From an uncultured Alphaproteobacteria bacterium (GTDB taxonomy: Bacteria > Pseudomonadota > Alphaproteobacteria > HIMB59), in assembly GCA_902515765.1 (NCBI GenBank), contig CABXVZ010000001.1:1-64000 (forward strand): DNA of 64,000 nt. The letters are read 5' to 3'. Shown here piece by piece: positions 9,012 to 16,822 of the stretch (the stretch's first letter is position 1; every line of letters starts with the position of its first letter). The notes beneath the pieces are model-generated. The model was not told where the DNA came from. It was given only the letters and a program-made list of their open reading frames with translations, and searched no databases. A program made the position numbers and the translations under genes.

Positions 9012-9980
9012 CTTCTTAATGTTTGGCAATTTGCCAGAAGAGGCATCTACCTTCATCATAGCAGCTCCAGCTGCGTGAGCTTTCAATAAAGTAGTTTTCA
9101 TATTCCAATTTTCATAAATGCCGTAAATAAAACCTGCACAAAATGCATCACCTGCACCTACAGAGTTTACAATTTTACTTTTAGCAATTTTTTTGGATTT
9201 AGTATGTATACTTTCATTTAAAGAAATATATAGAGACTCATCAGGACTATGAATAATTAATGCTTTAAGGATACCTTTTTTAAAAATTTTTTTAGACAAT
9301 CCAATTAATTTTTTTTTATTTAAATTTTTTTTGGAATTGATAATTGACTCTTTGAATAATAGTTGAGCCTCAATTTCATTTAGTAATAAATAATCAATAT
9401 ATGGCAATGAGCTAAAAACAATTTTCTGAAATTGGGGGTCTTTATTTGAAGCTAAATCCACTACTGTAATAATATTATTTTTTTTTGCTTGCTTAAGAAT
9501 TATTTGAAGCCGAGTTTGTTTATTGAAAAATTGATCAAGCTTACCCAATAAAGTTATATAGCCTACATATAAAATCTTAGGTCTATTTTTTAATTTGTTT
9601 AATTTAAAATGGTGGGTGTCCAATAAGTTATTAGCACCTGCAAAGTATAGAAAAGTTCTCTCTTTTTGTTTTTCAAACATACAAACACTATGTGAGGTGG
9701 ATGCACTCTTAGATGCAACTAAAAGTTGTGATTGAATTTGATGTTTTTGGCAGTGTTTTTTTATAAAAGAGCCATTTGTATCAGACCCAATGGAGCCCAT
9801 TGCAATCATAGGATATTTAAAACCCAAAGAGTTTAAATCTGTTAAGACATTAGAAGGCCCTCCGCCAACACATTGAAAGCTTTCAATAATTGATTCTAAT
9901 TTTCCCCTCTCTGGTAATTGCTGAATCTTATAAGTGGTATCTACACACCAAATACCTAGCCCAATAATTCCTTGGGGCAT
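9006..9980 (-). CDS. PfkB-family carbohydrate kinase
   Basis: A 324-residue ribokinase-fold kinase. GGGPSNVLTDLNSLG is the N-terminal PfkB signature, and SVGAGDAFCAGFIYG holds the catalytic aspartate and anion hole of signature 2. The N-terminal IGLGIWCVDTTY is a typical first strand. It is coupled to the D-lyxose isomerase gene, whose stop codon overlaps this ATG by one base. The pair would isomerise an aldose and phosphorylate the product, or the kinase could serve another ketose. Substrate cannot be assigned; fructose, tagatose, ribose and adenosine kinases all share this fold. Confidence 0.88.
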   Translation of the reverse strand: MPQGIIGLGIWCVDTTYKIQQLPERGKLESIIESFQCVGGGPSNVLTDLNSLGFKYPMIAMGSIGSDTNGSFIKKHCQKHQIQSQLLVASKSASTSHSVCMFEKQKERTFLYFAGANNLLDTHHFKLNKLKNRPKILYVGYITLLGKLDQFFNKQTRLQIILKQAKKNNIITVVDLASNKDPQFQKIVFSSLPYIDYLLLNEIEAQLLFKESIINSKKNLNKKKLIGLSKKIFKKGILKALIIHSPDESLYISLNESIHTKSKKIAKSKIVNSVGAGDAFCAGFIYGIYENWNMKTTLLKAHAAGAAMMKVDASSGKLPNIKKL

Positions 9981-10645
9981 TAAATTTCATTCCATAAAGG
10001 GTGAATGGCTTCCTCGTCTTCTTCTATTTGACTGAATCTACCAACTGTCTCTAAGAAGTAATTATCATTATTATCGTCATTAACCTGGGAGACTTCTCCT
10101 GCCATCACCATGCCTGTGCCTTTCACGGCATAGAACTTATGATAAATATTTCTTTCAACCGTTACACTTTGCCCTCTTTTTAAAATCAAGGATTGATGAG
10201 GATGTATAATACTCACCTGACCGTCAACTAAAACTGAAATATCATTTGAAAGTTCTTGAGCTTCCTCATCTACTTCAACAAATTCAAGTGCTAAATCACC
10301 ACCACCACGATTTATAATGTCTTCAAGCTTAACTTTATGGCTATGATAAGGGATCTCTTGGTTGTCTTCCATAAAAAGAAGTTTTTCTGCATAAGGTTTA
10401 TCTTCGTTGTTTCCTTGAATACCATTACGTATACAAAATAGCGTAATACCTTGTTGTGCAAATAATCCTTTTCCAAAATCAGTAACGTCCCATCCCATTT
10501 GATGATCTTTACAATATTTTTTCATTTTAGGATTTTGTTCGTATTCCTTTTTAGTCCAATAGCCCCAGATAGGAAGAGTCCATGAATACTCTTCCATCAT
10601 TTGCTTTGCCCTGCTGATAGCTAAATTTATTTCTGATCTCTTCAT
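9980..10645 (-). CDS. D-lyxose ketol-isomerase family protein (cupin)
   Basis: A 221-residue cupin of the D-lyxose isomerase family, which interconverts D-lyxose with D-xylulose and, in some members, D-mannose with D-fructose. Metal-ligand candidates are His residues in IPYHSHKVKLEDI, Glu in LALEFVEV and His in RNIYHKFYAV. The N-terminal MKRSEINLAISRA and GRFSQIEEDEEA near the C-terminus are typical of the family. With XylB nearby, D-lyxose could enter metabolism as xylulose-5-phosphate. Another aldose is possible given the PfkB partner. It has a GATAAT sequence about ten bases before its ATG and faces a divergent dehydrogenase gene. Confidence 0.85.
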   Translation of the reverse strand: MKRSEINLAISRAKQMMEEYSWTLPIWGYWTKKEYEQNPKMKKYCKDHQMGWDVTDFGKGLFAQQGITLFCIRNGIQGNNEDKPYAEKLLFMEDNQEIPYHSHKVKLEDIINRGGGDLALEFVEVDEEAQELSNDISVLVDGQVSIIHPHQSLILKRGQSVTVERNIYHKFYAVKGTGMVMAGEVSQVNDDNNDNYFLETVGRFSQIEEDEEAIHPLWNEI

Positions 10646-10656
10646 TAGAAGTTAGA

Positions 10657-10685
10657 TTATCAAAAAATGAAATAATTGATATAAT
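10657..10685 (+). promoter_or_regulatory. Candidate sigma-70 promoter of the 2-hydroxyacid dehydrogenase gene
   Basis: TTATCA and a perfect TATAAT are separated by 17 bases. The -10 ends six bases before the ATG at 10692, so the RNA would start at about the A of the start codon, a leaderless mRNA. The same 46-base divergent gap holds an imperfect inverted repeat, GATTATCAA / TTGATATAATC, overlapping both promoter elements. Confidence 0.45.
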
Positions 10686-10691
10686 CATCTC

Positions 10692-11708
10692 ATGAAGACT
10701 ATTTTAGTAGATCCATATCCAAGAAAAATGGAACTAATTTTTACACCCCAAAAAATTCAAGTTTTAAAAAAAAATTACAATCTGATAAATGTACCAAAAA
10801 AAAATCAAGCTCTATTTTATGAAAAAAATATTCATAAAGCTAATTACATAATCGGACAACCAAATTTGCCCACTTCCCTTTTAAAAAAGGCCTCCAAATT
10901 AAGAGCCATATTTAATGTTGAGAGTAATTTCATGGATAATATGGATTATGATTATTGTTTTAAAAATAATATTTATGTTTTATCAACAGCGCCTGTTTTT
11001 GCACAAACTGTTGCAGAAATTGCAGTTGGTTTTACACTTTCCCTTAAAAGAGACATTCATCAATCTCACTTAGATTTCATTCAAAAGAAAGAAAAATATG
11101 GATTAGAAGGAAATACAAATAGTAGTTTATTAAAAAATAATAAAATTGGTTTCATTGGATTTGGAGATTTAGGTAAAAGCCTCAAACCACTTCTAGAGCC
11201 CTTTACATCTCAATTTTATATCTATGACCCTTGGCTACCAGAAAAGTTGATAAAGAATAGTGGTTGCAACTCCTCTTCACTAAAAAAAATTTTTAAAGAT
11301 TGTGACGTTGTCTATGTACTGGCTACAATTACTTCCAATAATCAAAGTATGATTGATAAAAAACTCTTAAACCTCATGAAAAAAAATGCATGTCTTTTAA
11401 TCTTAAGCAGAGCCAGTGTTATAAATTTTCATGACTTAATTCAAATCTTAAGAAAAGGTAAGATTAAAGTTGCTACAGATGTCTTTCCAGAGGAGCCTGT
11501 AAAAAAAAATGACCCTCTAAGAAAGGTGAAGAATATATTATTTTCAGCTCATCGAGCTGGGGCCTTGAATTCTGTATTTTTTGAAATGGGAGAAATCGTT
11601 TATGAAGATCTTCAGCTTATGAGTAAAAATCTTCCTCCACGGCTTTGTCGTCGAGCAGAACGTGAGACAGTTAAAAGTCTTCGCTCTAAACCTGTTGATG
11701 TTAATTAA
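10692..11708 (+). CDS. D-isomer-specific 2-hydroxyacid dehydrogenase
   Basis: A 338-residue NAD(P)-dependent dehydrogenase of the phosphoglycerate-dehydrogenase/glyoxylate-reductase family. GFIGFGDLGKSL around residue 150 is the Rossmann dinucleotide loop. The catalytic triad appears as Arg in LSRAS, Glu in FPEEP and His in SAHRAG. The N-terminal catalytic domain is diverged and lysine-rich. It would oxidise or reduce a 2-hydroxy/2-keto acid, perhaps one derived from sugar breakdown. It is transcribed divergently from the lyxose isomerase and precedes the FucU-ribokinase operon by 40 bases. Confidence 0.87.
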   Translation: MKTILVDPYPRKMELIFTPQKIQVLKKNYNLINVPKKNQALFYEKNIHKANYIIGQPNLPTSLLKKASKLRAIFNVESNFMDNMDYDYCFKNNIYVLSTAPVFAQTVAEIAVGFTLSLKRDIHQSHLDFIQKKEKYGLEGNTNSSLLKNNKIGFIGFGDLGKSLKPLLEPFTSQFYIYDPWLPEKLIKNSGCNSSSLKKIFKDCDVVYVLATITSNNQSMIDKKLLNLMKKNACLLILSRASVINFHDLIQILRKGKIKVATDVFPEEPVKKNDPLRKVKNILFSAHRAGALNSVFFEMGEIVYEDLQLMSKNLPPRLCRRAERETVKSLRSKPVDVN

Positions 11709-11748
11709 TTCTATTGAATAACATGTATTTATTTAGTTCTATAGACAG

Positions 11749-12207
11749 ATGTTAATAAATATTGATCCCATACTTAGCCCTGAAGTCCTTTGTACCCTTA
11801 GAGAAATGGGGCATGGTGATAAGCTAATTTTATGTGACTCTAATTTTCCTGCCTATTCAAATAATTCCCGAGTTCATAGGATAGATGGCGTTGATGCTGC
11901 TAGAGCAGCCAAAGCTATTTTATCTGTTTTTCCTTTAGACAGCTTTATTGAGTCTCCTATACAAAGAATGGAAATTGATGGAAAACCTGAAGAAATTAAT
12001 GAAGTTCATCAGGAGCTAATTGATGTGACCAAAAAAATTGCAGGAGAGCACTGGAAAGTATCTTCGATTGAGAGATTTAAATTTTATGAGGAAGCAAAAA
12101 AAGCTTACGCAATAATTACAACAAATGAAACTAGACCTTTTGGATGTTTTATCTTTACTAAAGGAGTTGTAAAGCCAGATGGTTCCGTCTGGGTAATAGA
12201 TAAGTGA
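11749..12207 (+). CDS. RbsD/FucU family sugar mutarotase
   Basis: A 152-residue protein of the RbsD/FucU family, which speeds interconversion of sugar anomers or ring forms so that kinases and isomerases get the right form. MGHGDKLILCDSNFPA with the catalytic-type histidine is the hallmark, and the C-terminal ETRPFGCFIFTKGVV holds the conserved active-site segment of FucU. FucU acts on L-fucose and RbsD on D-ribose; the sequence looks closer to FucU, while the overlapping ribokinase gene points to ribose. Its stop overlaps the GTG of that gene by four bases. Confidence 0.88.
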   Translation: MLINIDPILSPEVLCTLREMGHGDKLILCDSNFPAYSNNSRVHRIDGVDAARAAKAILSVFPLDSFIESPIQRMEIDGKPEEINEVHQELIDVTKKIAGEHWKVSSIERFKFYEEAKKAYAIITTNETRPFGCFIFTKGVVKPDGSVWVIDK

Positions 12208-13121
12208 GTATCTGTGTTTTAGGAATTTTTGTAGCTGATCTATGTTTTTTTGCAGACAATATTCCTACCAAAGGACAAACCATATTAGGAAACAAACATA
12301 TAATTGGCCCTGGAGGTAAAGGATCCAATCAAGCTATTGCAGCAGCTAGAATTGGAGGAGAAGTCTCTTTTATTTCTAAAGTAGGTAAAGATAATTATGC
12401 TAACTTAGCTTTTTCTCTTTATGACGAAGCCGGAATTAATTACGAAGGAGTTGAGGTAGATACTAAAATTTCAACAGGAGCAGCGGGAATTTTAATTAAT
12501 GAAAATACAGGAGACAATGCCATTAATGTGGTACCGGGAGCAGCGGGAACTATTGATAATTCTTTAATCGATAAGTTTCTCCCTATTATCCAAAAATCAA
12601 AAATATTTTTAACTCAATTGGAAACTCCCAAGGAAGCAACTCTTTACGCACTCAAAAAAGCCAAAGAAATAGGGTGTATTACTATTTTAAACCCAGCGCC
12701 TGCCAGCTCTATACCAGAAGAATATTTTCAATATATTGATTATTTTACTCCTAATGAAACAGAAGCAAGTTTTTATTTGAACAAAAATATTGAAAATGAA
12801 AATGACTGCAAAGATGCGGGAACAGATTTTCTAAATAAAGGTATAAAAAATATTTTAATAACCTTGGGGGACAAAGGGTGTTATTTCAAAAACCATGAAG
12901 AAGAGTTTGTGATACCTGCTTCCTCTCTAACTAAACCTGTGATTGATACAACCGGTGCAGGAGATGCTTTTAATGGGGCTTTTAGCGTGGCTCTCTCTCA
13001 AAACAAATCCTATAAAGAATCAATTGAATTTGCTAGTTTAGTAGCAGGAGTTTCTGTTACCCGAGAGGGTGCTGCCAATTCAATGCCATTTAAAAAAGAA
13101 TTAGAGGAGAATTTATTATGA
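12204..13121 (+). CDS. rbsK: Ribokinase
   Basis: A 305-residue PfkB-fold kinase with the strongest match to ribokinase. GPGGKGSNQAIAAARIGG near residue 40 is signature 1, LNPAPA is the typical mid-protein ribokinase motif, and DTTGAGDAFNGAFSVAL near residue 250 carries the catalytic aspartate. It uses a GTG start within a GTGA overlap with the mutarotase gene and ends with a four-base overlap into the aldo/keto reductase gene. It should make ribose-5-phosphate from ribose, although related enzymes accept deoxyribose or other pentoses. Confidence 0.88.
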   Translation: MSICVLGIFVADLCFFADNIPTKGQTILGNKHIIGPGGKGSNQAIAAARIGGEVSFISKVGKDNYANLAFSLYDEAGINYEGVEVDTKISTGAAGILINENTGDNAINVVPGAAGTIDNSLIDKFLPIIQKSKIFLTQLETPKEATLYALKKAKEIGCITILNPAPASSIPEEYFQYIDYFTPNETEASFYLNKNIENENDCKDAGTDFLNKGIKNILITLGDKGCYFKNHEEEFVIPASSLTKPVIDTTGAGDAFNGAFSVALSQNKSYKESIEFASLVAGVSVTREGAANSMPFKKELEENLL

Positions 13122-14143
13122 GCTACCTAGCAAATAAAAAACGTTATCAGACTATGCAATATAGAAAATGTGGTAAGAGTGGTGTGAAATTACCCTTAAT
13201 CTCAGTGGGGTTATGGCATAATTTTGGTGGAAAGGGAATGTCAGCGGAAGCAAAAAAAATACTTTTTGAATCTTTTGACTCGGGAATAACCCATTTTGAT
13301 TTAGCTAATAATTATGGACCTCCCTATGGAAGTGCTGAGTCTAATTTTGGTAAAATTATGAAAAATGATTTTAAAAAATATAGAGATGAATTAATTATTT
13401 CCTCTAAAGCTGGATATGATATGTGGGATGGCCCATATGGTGAGTGGGGCTCTAAGAAACATGTAATCGCAAGTTGTGATCAGAGCTTAAAAAGAATGAA
13501 TCTGGATTATGTCGATATTTTTTATTCTCATAGATTTGATCCAAATACTCCTTTAGAGGAAACAGCAGATGCTCTAGAAAGTATTTATCGCTCTGGAAAA
13601 GCGCTATATATAGGAGTGTCTTCTTACTCTTCTAAAAAAACAAATGAGATGATAAAGATTTTGAAGACGAGAGGTATAAAACTCTTTATTCATCAACCCT
13701 CTTATTCTTTGATAAATCGTTGGATTGAAAATGGACTTACCAAAACTCTTCAAAAAAATGGTGTTGGATGCATTGCTTTTTCCCCCTTAGCTCAAGGGTT
13801 TCTATCTCAAAAATATTTATCAGGAATACCATCTGGTACTAGGGTCAGTGAAAATAGCTCTTTTAGCAAAGATTTAATTACTAAAAAAAATACTAAAATT
13901 ATTAATGACTTAAATATAATAGCTAAAAAAAGAGGTCAGACTCTCTCTCAAATGGCATTAGCTTGGGTAATAAATAATAAAGCTATCACGTCTGCTCTTA
14001 TTGGTGTGAGAAATGTCAAACAACTTAGAGATAATATTGCAGCGCTTAATAATTTAAAATTTAGCAAAGAAGAAATTAAAAAAATTGACCAAAAAGCAAA
14101 AGAGGGTGATATCAATCTTTGGGCGCCTTCTAGCTCTCATTGA
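13118..14143 (+). CDS. Aldo/keto reductase, YghZ-like
   Basis: A 341-residue NADPH-dependent aldo/keto reductase. The opening YRKCGKSGVKLPLISVGLW and HFDLANNYGPPYG match the YghZ / potassium-channel beta-subunit group. The tetrad is visible as Asp and Tyr in DLANNYG, Lys in SSKAGY and His in YSHRFD. The C-terminal SALIGVRNVKQLRDN binds NADPH. YghZ of E. coli reduces L-glyceraldehyde-3-phosphate and other aldehydes. In this operon it may reduce or oxidise a sugar, or detoxify aldehydes released from sugar phosphates. Confidence 0.87.
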   Translation: MSYLANKKRYQTMQYRKCGKSGVKLPLISVGLWHNFGGKGMSAEAKKILFESFDSGITHFDLANNYGPPYGSAESNFGKIMKNDFKKYRDELIISSKAGYDMWDGPYGEWGSKKHVIASCDQSLKRMNLDYVDIFYSHRFDPNTPLEETADALESIYRSGKALYIGVSSYSSKKTNEMIKILKTRGIKLFIHQPSYSLINRWIENGLTKTLQKNGVGCIAFSPLAQGFLSQKYLSGIPSGTRVSENSSFSKDLITKKNTKIINDLNIIAKKRGQTLSQMALAWVINNKAITSALIGVRNVKQLRDNIAALNNLKFSKEEIKKIDQKAKEGDINLWAPSSSH

Positions 14144-14805
14144 TAAATATATTAGTATTTGGAGACTCTAACAGTTGGGGTTACGTTGATGAAGATGAAG
14201 GTCAAAGGTACGATAAGAGATGGCCATTAATTTTGGCTGACTATTTAAATCAGTCTGGTTTGTCATGTAATTTGCATGAAGACTCACTTCCTGGAAGAAC
14301 CACTAATGTCAATGATGAGAGAGATGGAATTCATCTAAATGGATTATCTGTTTTTAAATCATGCTTACTCGCCCACTCTCCTATTGATATGATTTTGTTA
14401 ATGCTAGGCACGAACGATTTAAAAAAAAGATTTGGAAGAGAGGCAGATGATGTTGCTAAAGGGATTGAGGAGCTTATCACAATGTCTCAAAATACCTTTT
14501 CTGGTGAGGGCAGCTGGCATAGCGAAAATATGTCAAAAATTATAATTTTATGCCCTCCTACTTTAGGATCAAAAAGCAATGATATTAACTGGATTAATCA
14601 TGAAGAATGGGAAGGTGGATTTTACAAATCAAAATTACTTAGTAATTCATATCAAAAAGTTTGCTCACAAAAAAAAGTTCAATTCATTGATAGTAATTCC
14701 ATAATTCAATCTTCAGATAAAGATCCGATACATTGGTCTAAAGAAACACATCATATTTTTGGAAAAGAAATTGCTAAAATTTTGCTGAAAGATATTAAAC
14801 CTTAA
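14140..14805 (+). CDS. SGNH/GDSL hydrolase
   Basis: A 221-residue esterase-type hydrolase. Block I is VFGDSNSWG with the nucleophilic serine, block III is MLGTNDLKKRF, and IHWSKETHH holds the C-terminal Asp/His region. No signal peptide is seen, so it is cytosolic. The start is TTG, overlapping the upstream TGA. Related enzymes remove acetyl groups from sugars or hydrolyse acyl esters. In an operon with a ribokinase and a mutarotase it may deacylate an imported sugar, which is inference. It ends 11 bases inside the convergent oxidoreductase gene. Confidence 0.85.
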   Translation: MINILVFGDSNSWGYVDEDEGQRYDKRWPLILADYLNQSGLSCNLHEDSLPGRTTNVNDERDGIHLNGLSVFKSCLLAHSPIDMILLMLGTNDLKKRFGREADDVAKGIEELITMSQNTFSGEGSWHSENMSKIIILCPPTLGSKSNDINWINHEEWEGGFYKSKLLSNSYQKVCSQKKVQFIDSNSIIQSSDKDPIHWSKETHHIFGKEIAKILLKDIKP

Positions 14806-15802
14806 CCCATTTCTTTTTTTTAATAGATTTAAAAATAGCATCTAAAACTTTCATATTTTTCTTAGCATCTTTTAAATCATAATCCACTTTTGTTCGATTT
14901 ATCAAATGATTAGAAAATGCTGTGGATTGCCTCTCGTACTGATCAGTAGCAGGGAAAACTTTAGTGGTGTTTTCCTTTCGATAGATAGAGTGGCCATTGT
15001 ATACGACCACAGTAGTGGGTTTAGAAGCAATAGCGTTGAAAGGATTTTCAACAACAATAGTTTTTTTGGTACCTAAAATAAATACTTGTTGAGAGTTATT
15101 GCTCTGTGTTGCTACGGTATAAGAAGAGTAAATACCCCCAAAATCCATCATTACAGAAGAAAGGATGTCAGTTTGAAATTTTGGATCTTTAATAGCAGTT
15201 GCCACTAATCTTTTTGGTTCTTGATTGAGAATATATCTAGAAATTACAGTAGGATAACAACCTATGTCATAGATAGCACCTCCTCCAAATTTAGAGATAT
15301 TCCTAATATTTTTGGGATCCTTATTAAAATATGAAAAAATAGTTGAGATACTACTTACAGCTCCAATATTTCCATCTTGAATATATTTTTTAACCCATTG
15401 CCATTGGGGGTGGTGTCTAACCATAAATGCTTCTTTGATTATAACTTTATTTTTTTTAGCTGCTTTTATTAAAGGGTCTAAATCTTTTGCTTTTAGAGAT
15501 AAAGGTTTTTCTAAAAGAATATGTTTTCCATAGGAGCTTGCTTCTATACTTGTTTTTATATGTAAGTGGTTAGGTAAGGGGTTATATATAATGTCAATTT
15601 CAGGATCTGTATATAGCTCTTTATAAGAGCCATAGCTTTTAGGAATTTTAAACTTTTTTGCTAAAGTTTTTGCTTTTAAAAGATCACGACTAGCTAAAGC
15701 GGAGACTTTGCTATTTTTTGATTTTTGAATTGCTGGGATAACATGTTCCCATCCAATCTTCGCAGTACTAATAATTCCCCAATTCACTTTTTTATTTTTC
15801 AT
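14795..15802 (-). CDS. Gfo/Idh/MocA family oxidoreductase
   Basis: A 335-residue NAD(P)-dependent sugar dehydrogenase-like protein. The N-terminal Rossmann part has WGIISTAKIGWEHVIPAI, EKPLSLKAKDLDPL holds the conserved EKP lysine, and GGGAIYDIGCYP carries the aspartate of the active-site segment. The C-terminal half forms the open sheet of the family. Members oxidise or reduce sugars, inositols or sugar acids. It is divergently transcribed from the ROK kinase gene and fits the sugar island, but substrate is unknown. Confidence 0.88.
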   Translation of the reverse strand: MKNKKVNWGIISTAKIGWEHVIPAIQKSKNSKVSALASRDLLKAKTLAKKFKIPKSYGSYKELYTDPEIDIIYNPLPNHLHIKTSIEASSYGKHILLEKPLSLKAKDLDPLIKAAKKNKVIIKEAFMVRHHPQWQWVKKYIQDGNIGAVSSISTIFSYFNKDPKNIRNISKFGGGAIYDIGCYPTVISRYILNQEPKRLVATAIKDPKFQTDILSSVMMDFGGIYSSYTVATQSNNSQQVFILGTKKTIVVENPFNAIASKPTTVVVYNGHSIYRKENTTKVFPATDQYERQSTAFSNHLINRTKVDYDLKDAKKNMKVLDAIFKSIKKKKWVKV

Positions 15803-15847
15803 ATTCTTAATTTACACTTATTATCAAAAGTAACAATGTAGGTAGTA

Positions 15848-15887
15848 TAAAAATTGTAAAAATTTTTATATGATATAACTATATAAT
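15848..15887. promoter_or_regulatory. Divergent control region with inverted repeat and TATAAT
   Basis: The 92-base gap between divergent genes holds TAAAAATT-N5-AATTTTTA, an 8-base inverted repeat, and a TATAAT at 15882-15887 ending seven bases before the ROK kinase ATG. The repeat could be an operator but is built only of A and T, so chance is a real alternative. Confidence 0.3.
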
Positions 15888-15894
15888 TTCTATC

Positions 15895-16821
15895 ATGGTA
15901 GCTAAGCACAAAATTGGAATCGATTATGGGGGAACTAAAATTGAGGGAATTCTCTTAGATGACTCAGGAAAAGAAATTTTACGAAAGCGTTCAACCTATG
16001 AAAAAAATTACCAAAGTGGCATCGATACAGTAAAGTCGCTTGTATCAGAATTTGATAATTACACAGAACAAAAAAATACGGTTGGGATCTGCATTCCAGG
16101 ATTTTCATCAAATGAAACAGGGTTAGTCAATAATGCTAATTGTGTTTGGATAAATGATAAGCCTTTTCAAAAGGATTTAGAGAGAGAATTAAATCGCGAA
16201 ATTAAAGTGATGAATGACGCCAATTGTTTTGCTCTATCAGAGGCTATCGATGGCTCTGGTTCAAAATTTAATTCTGTTTGGGGTGTGATAATCGGATCAG
16301 GATTTGGAGGTTCTTTTGTCTTTAATAAACAAGTTGTAGAGGGAGTTAATCAAGTGGCTGGTGACTGGGGTCATCAACCTTTGCCTTATCCAACTAAGGA
16401 AGAATATGATCTAAACGTACAATGTCAGGTGGGTAATTGCCAAAGACCTCTTTGTGCCGAACAATTTATTTCTGGGATTGGATTTACTAAAATTTTTAAC
16501 AACAAGTATGGAACAAATCTTAGAACTCGTGAGATCGTGGCTTTAGAAGCCAATGGAGATGAGAGGGCTAAAAAGGAATTTGATCTTTACGAAGATCGTT
16601 TTGCAAGATTAATTGCTGTGATGATCGGCATAGTTGATCCTGATGCAATTATTTTTGGTGGAGGTATGTCTAACGTTGGAAGACTTTATGATAATATACC
16701 AAAATTACTTCCTAAATATACTTTTAGTGATAAAGTAAGGAATAAGATTTTACGTAACACTCATGGTGACTCTAGTGGCGTCAGAGGAGCTGCCTGGCTG
16801 TGGGACTCAGATAAATTTTAA
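15895..16821 (+). CDS. ROK-family sugar kinase
   Basis: A 308-residue kinase of the ROK family. IGIDYGGTKIEGILLDD is the phosphate-binding start, NDANCFALSEA carries the catalytic-type aspartate, and GDWGHQPLPYP with CQVGNCQRPLCAEQFISG is the zinc-binding ROK region. There is no N-terminal DNA-binding domain, so it is an enzyme rather than a repressor. Family members phosphorylate fructose, mannose, glucose or amino sugars; the sequence looks closest to fructokinase/Mak. It directly precedes 6-phosphofructokinase, so fructose to fructose-1,6-bisphosphate in two steps is a reasonable inference. Confidence 0.88.
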   Translation: MVAKHKIGIDYGGTKIEGILLDDSGKEILRKRSTYEKNYQSGIDTVKSLVSEFDNYTEQKNTVGICIPGFSSNETGLVNNANCVWINDKPFQKDLERELNREIKVMNDANCFALSEAIDGSGSKFNSVWGVIIGSGFGGSFVFNKQVVEGVNQVAGDWGHQPLPYPTKEEYDLNVQCQVGNCQRPLCAEQFISGIGFTKIFNNKYGTNLRTREIVALEANGDERAKKEFDLYEDRFARLIAVMIGIVDPDAIIFGGGMSNVGRLYDNIPKLLPKYTFSDKVRNKILRNTHGDSSGVRGAAWLWDSDKF

Positions 16822-16822
16822 A

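Noticed and set aside
15895-16821. ROK protein as the island's transcription repressor
   Set aside because: It lacks the N-terminal winged-helix domain and has kinase residues.
16763-16822. Upstream start for 6-phosphofructokinase
   Set aside because: The extra 20 residues lie in the ROK gene and precede the conserved MKKIGILTSGG start.
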